From NCBI GenBank assembly GCA_002279795.1, contig NCCT01000017.1, forward strand, positions 1-64,000: DNA of 64,000 nt. Reading direction: 5' to 3'. Both the position numbers and the translations under genes were made by a program. This DNA comes from Hydrogenophilales bacterium 12-61-10. GTDB taxonomy: Bacteria; Pseudomonadota; Gammaproteobacteria; Burkholderiales; Thiobacillaceae. Under the pieces are notes generated by a model that saw only the letters and a program-made list of their open reading frames with translations, was not told the origin of the DNA and did not search any database. Each line of letters starts with the position of its first letter. Positions within the stretch are counted from its first letter, which is position 1. Below, piece after piece: positions 59,141 through 64,000 of this stretch.

Positions 59141-60685
59141 TCATTTCAACGCCGTCGCCTGAAACTGCACACGCAAAGTCTGATCGTGGAATAACTCAAG
59201 AATTGTGTCCTTGATCTGCCAGCGGTTGACGCTGCCCAGGGCACGGGTCAAGGCCGCATCGCTGCCGCCTAGATCGGGACAGGCCATGCGCGTGGTGGCC
59301 AATGGCGTCAGCGCAAGCTGATCGTTGTGTGTGGTGTAGCCACCCATCAAGCGGTTGCAGCCATCCGACCCGGTCAGCTTGCCGCCTGCATGAAAAACCA
59401 GATGCGGTTCTCTGACATTGTCCTGCACACGCGCTGGCTGACCGTCTATCGACAGCAATTTCCAGTCGGTATTTTGCAAGCCCATATCCTGGATAGTCGG
59501 TGACTGGATGGCTGCCGGGCGCGCATACACCGGTGCAAATTCGTCCCACTGCCGGGTACTCTGCGCGCGGTTATAGCCCAAGGTTTGCATGCGATCCATC
59601 CACCCCTTGTCGAACAGCTTGTCAGCACCCGGTTCGTTGGCCAGCTCGCTGGGGATGGCGGTAGCGTGCACTTCGACGCGCAGGCCGGGAAATTCGGCAT
59701 TGACCGCGCGTGCCTGGTCTTGCAGATGTTGCAGGATTTGCGGCTGCTGCGTCCAGAACAGCAGCAGGCTGGAACGGCGCGACATTTCAGACACGCTGGC
59801 CGGATTGCTTGAAACGGGTTTCGGGAAATTCCACTGATTCATGATGACCCACAACCGTACCGTGACTGGCTGCTCGATACCCGCCGCGCGCAAACCCTTT
59901 GCCAGCAATTGATAGCCAAGACGATCCGGCTCGATCAGCACATTCGACACCACGCCTCCGTCGGCATGCACATGGCCGTCGATCAACACCGGCGGGAAAA
60001 TGCCCGGGATGGCAGAGGAAGCAATCAATACTGAACGGGCGCGCTGGCTGCCAGCTTCAGCATTGAGTACGTCGGCCATGTTCCAAATGCGGCCGATGCC
60101 CATATCAAAATCTGTCGTACCGATGGCCAACCCACGTCCTTGGGCGAATTCAGCCTTGAGCGCGGCGATCATCGCTGGGTTTATGACGTCGGCGATGGTG
60201 CGGTTATAGGTTTCGGTATCGAGAATGCCGCCGGTGCGGTTGAGCCAAAACAGCCAGTCGAAACCCGGCAGAAAATGGTCGACGGCGTCCCGATACAGCG
60301 CCCCGGCGTCGTCCAGCGCAGTCTCGGTGCCCAATAACGCAAAGGGTGCTTGCAGCGCGCCGGTGCTGATGCCGGTCACCAGGTCGAAGGCAGGCATGGG
60401 CGCATCCTGACGCGCCCGCCAGCCGCGCAGAAAACCGATGCCATACGCCCCATTCTGCCCGCCGCCAGAGAGCAGCAAAATATCCAGCGTGTGGTCGCCG
60501 CGTAACTGAACACGCTTGACCAGGCTCGCCATCAAGTCGGCCTGGGTGCGCTGGTATGTTTCGCGGGATTGCAGAGCGTCCTGTTGCAGTTGCGTGGGTG
60601 TTAGCGGCGCACGCTCGATCGCCGCGCAACCCGCCAGCAAAACCGAACACAGCATCCAGAAGCCATGTAAAACGCGATATCTCAT
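59141..60685 (-). CDS. Lipoprotein with patatin-like phospholipase and META domains
   Basis: 514 residues from the ATG at 60685, which has TGGAGC eight bases upstream; a GTG four codons earlier is the ribosome-site region itself. The lipobox LLAGC gives a lipidated Cys20. The patatin domain (about 65-370) has the oxyanion motif SGGGQNGAYG, nucleophile elbow GISTG with S107, and the catalytic aspartate in HADGGVVSN. The C-terminal META/HslJ-like domain (about 405-510: LQNTDWKLLSIDGQPAR, SDGCNRLMGGYT, ATTRMACP) is normally a stand-alone stress protein. The fusion suggests an outer-membrane or periplasmic lipid hydrolase with a stress-related sensor domain. Confidence 0.88.
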   Translation of the reverse strand: MRYRVLHGFWMLCSVLLAGCAAIERAPLTPTQLQQDALQSRETYQRTQADLMASLVKRVQLRGDHTLDILLLSGGGQNGAYGIGFLRGWRARQDAPMPAFDLVTGISTGALQAPFALLGTETALDDAGALYRDAVDHFLPGFDWLFWLNRTGGILDTETYNRTIADVINPAMIAALKAEFAQGRGLAIGTTDFDMGIGRIWNMADVLNAEAGSQRARSVLIASSAIPGIFPPVLIDGHVHADGGVVSNVLIEPDRLGYQLLAKGLRAAGIEQPVTVRLWVIMNQWNFPKPVSSNPASVSEMSRRSSLLLFWTQQPQILQHLQDQARAVNAEFPGLRVEVHATAIPSELANEPGADKLFDKGWMDRMQTLGYNRAQSTRQWDEFAPVYARPAAIQSPTIQDMGLQNTDWKLLSIDGQPARVQDNVREPHLVFHAGGKLTGSDGCNRLMGGYTTHNDQLALTPLATTRMACPDLGGSDAALTRALGSVNRWQIKDTILELFHDQTLRVQFQATALK

Positions 60686-60787
60686 GAAGTGCTCCACAGA
60701 TAAATTACGGCTATGTCACTGTGCTCGCGCCGCCAGTTTAATCAAAGGTTCCAGGATCGAATTAAATTCCGGCAATGTGCACTATGC

Positions 60788-61072
60788 TCAAGCCGCCAGC
60801 CTCAACTCGCAATGCAACCCCGCACGGGTAGCCAGCGTCACCAGCATATCCAAGCTGAACTTGTCCTATTTGCCGCGCATCAGGTCGGATACGCGCGATT
60901 GGCTAACGCCCAGCACTTTGGCGGCTTCAACCTGCGTCCAGTTACGCTTCTCGACAACCAGGCGCAATTGCGCCATCAAGTCCGCACGCATTGCCAGGAT
61001 GGCAGCTTCTTCAGGGGGGAAACCCAGATCGGTGAATACGTTGCCGCTGGATTGGGTGATTTTTTCTTTCAT
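60788..61072 (-). pseudogene. HigA-type HTH antitoxin with an in-frame amber codon
   Basis: The ATG at 61072 begins MKEKITQSSGNVFTDLGFPP. The XRE HTH is WTQVEAAKVLGVSQSRVSDLMRGK. A TAG at 60866-60868 stops translation at 68 residues, yet the same frame continues with family-like sequence DKFSLDMLVTLATRAGLHCELRLAA to a TGA at 60788, total 94 codons. The truncated product keeps the HTH but loses the last helices. Confidence 0.85.
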
Positions 61073-61075
61073 GAT

Positions 61076-61384
61076 TCAGTCTCCTATCAGCTTGTAGCGG
61101 CGCGCGGCCAGCTCGATGTCTTCCTTGCAGGTTTTCTGCGTTTTTTTGCGGAATGCGTGCTAGACGTACACAGCGTCCTCGAACTTTGCCACATAGATCA
61201 CGCGCCACTCACCCAGGACATGCACCCGGATTTCAAAAGCACCCGAGCCGACGGCAGGCATGGCTTTGAAGTCGGACGGACTCTGCCATAACTCGAAACC
61301 TGAAGCACGCCGCGCTTCCAGCGGAAAATCCGTCAGGTCATCCAGACTGCCGCCGACGAATTTAAGCGCTTTCATGGCGATCAA
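61076..61384 (-). pseudogene. HigB/Gp49-type toxin with an in-frame amber codon
   Basis: From MKALKFVGGSLDDLTDFPLE (ATG 61375; another at 61384) the product has FELWQSPSDFKAMPAVGSGAFEIR and GEWRVIYVAKFEDAVYV, typical of phage-derived Gp49-like/HigB RNases. A TAG at 61160-61162 interrupts where the family has VLHAF; the frame then continues HAFRKKTQKTCKEDIELAARRYKLIGD to TGA at 61076, three bases before the antitoxin start. The lost tail holds the basic KKTQKT residues important for activity, so the toxin is probably dead. Confidence 0.87.
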
Positions 61385-61419
61385 TAATGCAAGTACTTAT
61401 ATATTTATAAAAGCTGTAT

Positions 61420-61830
61420 TCACGCACGCGCCTGCGACCAGCCAGCCGTGCCCTTCTGGATGAACTCGATCGGATAGCCATCCGGGTCTTCGATAAACGC
61501 AATCACCGTGCTGCCGTGCGACATCGGCCCGGCCGGGCGCAGGATCTTGCCGCCCTTGACCGCCGCTGCGTCGCACGCGGCGTAGGCATCGTCGACCTCG
61601 ATGGCGATGTGGCCGTAAGCCGTGCCGCGCTCGTAGCTGTCCACGCCCCAGTTGTAGGTGAGTTCGAGCACCGCGGCCTTGTCCTCGGTGTCGTAGCCGA
61701 CGAAGGCGAGCGTGAACTTGCCGCCGGGGTAGTCCTTGCGCCGCAACAGTTGCATGCCGAGCACGCTGGTGTAGAAATCAATCGAGCGGTCGAGGTCGCC
61801 GACGCGCAGCATGGTGTGGAGGATTCGCAT
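61420..61830 (-). CDS. gloA: Lactoylglutathione lyase (glyoxalase I)
   Basis: 136 residues. It isomerises the methylglyoxal-glutathione hemithioacetal. Metal ligands and signature segments: [20 protein letters not shown] (first His), ELTYNWG (Glu), GHIAIEVDD (second His) and [13 protein letters not shown] (second Glu), matching the nickel-type bacterial enzyme. First or last of the minus-strand group with the DUF45 peptidase, plsC, gmhB and glyS. Confidence 0.96.
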   Translation of the reverse strand: MRILHTMLRVGDLDRSIDFYTSVLGMQLLRRKDYPGGKFTLAFVGYDTEDKAAVLELTYNWGVDSYERGTAYGHIAIEVDDAYAACDAAAVKGGKILRPAGPMSHGSTVIAFIEDPDGYPIEFIQKGTAGWSQARA

Positions 61831-61846
61831 CGTTTAAGCCCCTTGG

Positions 61847-62530
61847 TCAGATTCGAAAAAGCGTGGCGCCCATTCTGCGCAACTCGGCACGCCTGGTCAG
61901 CGCATCGGGACACAGCACCGCAACCTGCGCCCAGAAGCGCGGCGAATGGTCGAGGTGAACCAGGTGCGCCAGTTCGTGCGCGGCGACGTAGTCGATGATG
62001 GCCAGCGGCGCCTGCACCAGCCGCCAGTTCAGTCGCACATGGCCGCCCCGGGTGCAGCTGCCCCATTGGGTTTGCGCGTTGGACAGCGCAAAACGGCTGG
62101 GGACACGCCCCAGTTTGCGGGCGAGGCGCTTGAGGCGCCAGGCCAGCAGGCGGGCGGCGCGAGCCTGGAGCCAGTCGCGAACCAAGGTATGCGGATCGGT
62201 GCCTGACGACGCCTGAACACGCAGGATGTTGCCGCAGCGGCGCACGTCATCGAACAGGGCGGGCTGGATATCGAGGGCAAGAACCCGTCCGAGCAAGCCC
62301 ACCTCGGCAAGGGTCGCTGCGGCAGGCTGCGGCAGTCGCGACTGCATCTGCGCCCAGGCGCGATGCAGCCAGTCATGCTGATGCGCCACATAGGATTCGA
62401 TTTCAGCGCGCGGGGTCCAGCTGGGCGCATGGATGCGGACTTCATGTGCGGTGACGGTCAGCCCCAGCGTGCGGCGGCGCGACGAACGCCGCAGCCGGTA
62501 CGGCACGGCCGCAGCGCCAATTTGCAGCAC
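61847..62530 (-). CDS. DUF45/YgjP-type zinc metallopeptidase-like protein
   Basis: 227 residues. The zincin motif is HELAH in IDYVAAHELAHLVHLDHSPRFW, with the third histidine ligand in LDHSPRFW; SRFALSNAQTQWGSCTRGGHVRLNWRLVQAP is the conserved strand before it. Family function is poorly known (possible protease). It starts 4 bp after plsC. Confidence 0.92.
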   Translation of the reverse strand: MLQIGAAAVPYRLRRSSRRRTLGLTVTAHEVRIHAPSWTPRAEIESYVAHQHDWLHRAWAQMQSRLPQPAAATLAEVGLLGRVLALDIQPALFDDVRRCGNILRVQASSGTDPHTLVRDWLQARAARLLAWRLKRLARKLGRVPSRFALSNAQTQWGSCTRGGHVRLNWRLVQAPLAIIDYVAAHELAHLVHLDHSPRFWAQVAVLCPDALTRRAELRRMGATLFRI

Positions 62531-62534
62531 ACCG

Positions 62535-63257
62535 CTATTGGCGTGCGGCAGCAGGGGGCAGCCTCGTCATTTCGGTTTCGATCCAGGCTTCGACCGCACG
62601 CGTGAGCTCGGCCGCGCTTTTTCCCGTGCTGTCGATCACCGGGCCGATGCGCACGGTAATGGTACCGGGGCATTTGACGAATGCGTTCTTCGGCCACACT
62701 TCGCCGGCGTTGTGCGCCACCGGCACGATGGGGGCGCCGGTTTCCGCTGCCAGCCAGCTGCCGCCGATGCCGTACTTGCCTTTTTCGCCGGGCGCGACGC
62801 GCGTGCCTTCGGGAAACACCAGCACCCAAAAGCCTTGCGCCAGTTTGTCGCCGCCCTTCTTCACGATCTGCTTCAGCGCCTCGCGCCCCGAACTGCGGTC
62901 GATGGCAATGGGGGAGAGCAAGCGAAACGCCCAGCCGAAAAACGGCACGTTCAGCAGTTCCTGCTTGATCACCGGCGAGACCGGCGGAAACAGGAACAGG
63001 AAGGCCACGGTTTCCCAAGCCGACTGATGCTTGGCGAGAATGATCGCAGGCTGCGACGGCAGGTTTTCGCGCCCTTCCACCACGTAGCGGATACCCAGCA
63101 CCCCGCTGGCCAGCCAGATCACCAGATGGTTGTAGCCGGTAATCAGGCGGTAGCGGACGTGCGCCGAAAACGGAAAGCTGAACAGGGCGACCACGCTGAA
63201 CAGCACGGTCAAAAGCGTTTGCAGCAATGCAAAAACCAACGAGCGGATGAGGTTCAT
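62535..63257 (-). CDS. plsC: 1-acyl-sn-glycerol-3-phosphate acyltransferase
   Basis: 240 residues with one N-terminal membrane segment (about 5-28). The acyltransferase catalytic histidine is in LAKHQSAWET, where the usual HX4D reads HX4E, a variant I believe is common in betaproteobacterial members. Block III is VFPEGTRVAPGEKGKY and block IV PIVPVAHNAGEVW. It makes phosphatidic acid. Its ATG overlaps the gmhB stop (ATGA). Confidence 0.94.
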   Translation of the reverse strand: MNLIRSLVFALLQTLLTVLFSVVALFSFPFSAHVRYRLITGYNHLVIWLASGVLGIRYVVEGRENLPSQPAIILAKHQSAWETVAFLFLFPPVSPVIKQELLNVPFFGWAFRLLSPIAIDRSSGREALKQIVKKGGDKLAQGFWVLVFPEGTRVAPGEKGKYGIGGSWLAAETGAPIVPVAHNAGEVWPKNAFVKCPGTITVRIGPVIDSTGKSAAELTRAVEAWIETEMTRLPPAAARQ

Positions 63258-63796
63258 GTCGCCAAAGAAAGTAATTGATCGACGGCCTCGTTCAGGTCGT
63301 CAAACACGGTCGTATTCTTGGGCAAGCCACCGGCTGCCAGCGTCTTTTTGCCCTTGCCGGTTTTGACCAGCAAGGGCCAGGCATCGACGCTTTCCGCCAC
63401 CTGCAGGTCGCGCAGCGAATCGCCCACGACCGGCACGCCAACCAGCTCCTTGCCGTAACGCGCGGCAATCTCGTTGAACAGGCCCGCCCGGGGCTTGCGG
63501 CAGTCGCAGTCCATTTCGGCCGAATGCGGGCAGAAAAAAACCGCCTCGATGCGCCCGCCCGCCTGCATCACCGACTTGTGCATCTTGGCGTGGATGGCGT
63601 TGAGCGTGGTCATCTCGAACAACCCGCGCGCGAGGCCGGACTGATTGGTCGCCACCACCACGCGCCAGCCTTCGCGCGTCAGCCGCGCAATCGCTTCCAG
63701 GCTGCCGGGAATGGGTTTCCATTCATCGGGTGACTTGATGAACTGGCTGGAGTGGACATTGATGACGCCGTCGCGGTCGAGAATGATCAGTTTCAT
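63254..63796 (-). CDS. gmhB: D-glycero-D-manno-heptose-1,7-bisphosphate 7-phosphatase
   Basis: 180-residue HAD phosphatase for the heptose of LPS inner core. Motif I is IILDRDGVIN (nucleophile D7, general acid D9), motif II ATNQSGLARGLF, and the zinc-knuckle loop CPHSAEMDCDCRKPRAGLF; motif IV is VGVPVVGDSLRDLQVA. Situated between glyS and plsC, as in many betaproteobacteria. Confidence 0.96.
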   Translation of the reverse strand: MKLIILDRDGVINVHSSQFIKSPDEWKPIPGSLEAIARLTREGWRVVVATNQSGLARGLFEMTTLNAIHAKMHKSVMQAGGRIEAVFFCPHSAEMDCDCRKPRAGLFNEIAARYGKELVGVPVVGDSLRDLQVAESVDAWPLLVKTGKGKKTLAAGGLPKNTTVFDDLNEAVDQLLSLAT

Positions 63797-63805
63797 GGTC
63801 TGAGT

Positions 63806-64000
63806 CTAGGCGGCCAGACGGGAGATGTCAGCCACCCGGTTCATGGTCTGATGCAGCTGGTTCAACAGCGCCAGCCGGTTGGCCTTGAGTGCGGGATCGT
63901 CGGCGTTGACCATCACGTGATCGAAAAAGGCGTCGACCGGTGTTTTCAGCGCGGCCAGCGCCTGCAGCGAGGCGGTGTAGTCGCCAGCGGCAAAGGCCGC
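63806..64000 (-). CDS. glyS: Glycyl-tRNA synthetase beta subunit, 3' end only
   Basis: The last 64 codons of a gene entering from the right edge, ending in TAG at 63806. The product [20 protein letters not shown] followed by [19 protein letters not shown] and [20 protein letters not shown] is the C-terminal anticodon-binding (DALR-like) end of GlyS. It lies 9 bp upstream of gmhB. Confidence 0.93.
   Translation of the reverse strand, partial: AAFAAGDYTASLQALAALKTPVDAFFDHVMVNADDPALKANRLALLNQLHQTMNRVADISRLAA

Noticed and set aside
60788..61384. Reassignment of TAG to an amino acid in this organism
   Set aside because: TAG is used as an ordinary stop by modA, DUF4202, glyS and DUF202 copy 2 in this same window, so genome-wide reassignment is excluded; only local suppression or decay remains.

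Overview
The window is a GC-rich stretch of a bacterial chromosome, most likely from a betaproteobacterium of the Thiobacillus / Nitrosomonadales type. That placement is an inference from gene order and family flavour (glyS-gmhB-plsC-DUF45-gloA; lptD-surA-pdxA-rsmA with amgK/murU beside it; OxyR next to KatG; modABC). No rRNA, tRNA, CRISPR array or intact transposase was seen.

Layout. (1) 1-5080: heavy-metal RND efflux operon on the minus strand, with two periplasmic adaptor genes followed by the pump gene, which runs off the left edge. (2) 5621-9912 and 18385-24071: two diverged copies of a peroxide-defence cassette. Each has a DUF202 membrane protein, oxyR with both redox cysteines, katG, a terminator, an unrecognised 61-residue protein with its own promoter, and a ZIP-type metal transporter gene. 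The first ZIP copy is cut off after about 35 codons; the second carries a deletion/frameshift and is followed by a bacterioferritin-like gene. (3) 9912-18384, between the copies: a tolC-like gene and a 3'-truncated RND adaptor, a ModE-type regulator, a LysR gene broken in its HTH, a pirin / flavodoxin / dioxygenase cluster, modABC under a clear ModE palindrome, and a 160-bp MITE-like element next to a shortened modC. (4) 24156-25310: DegS/DegQ-type protease. (5) 25773-35618: a type I restriction-modification operon (hsdR, dinD, hsdM, hsdS) whose last two genes, an SMC/ABC-type ATPase and an HNH nuclease, are both frameshifted. (6) 36015-43383: membrane-protein block (two COG4705 paralogues, cytochrome b561, PepSY protein, MscS channel, DUF1345, DedA) and a two-component system. 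(7) 43493-51177: frameshifted methyltransferase, dsbC, two UbiH-family hydroxylases, pepP, murU, an LprI-like protein and amgK. (8) 51254-57260: lptD, surA, pdxA, rsmA and DUF4202. (9) 57364-61384: two toxin-antitoxin modules (the second with an in-frame TAG in both genes), a VOC protein, an LprI-like protein and a patatin-META lipoprotein. (10) 61420-64000: gloA, DUF45 peptidase, plsC, gmhB and the 3' end of glyS.

Functionally the window combines metal and peroxide stress handling (RND efflux, OxyR/KatG, ferritin, ZIP), molybdate uptake, envelope biogenesis and peptidoglycan recycling (LptD, SurA, MurU, AmgK, GmhB, PlsC), and defence. An unusual number of genes look broken or shortened: RND adaptor, both ZIP copies, LysR, modC, ATPase, HNH, methyltransferase, toxin and antitoxin. 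Several would be cured by a single base, so sequencing error must be excluded before calling them pseudogenes.
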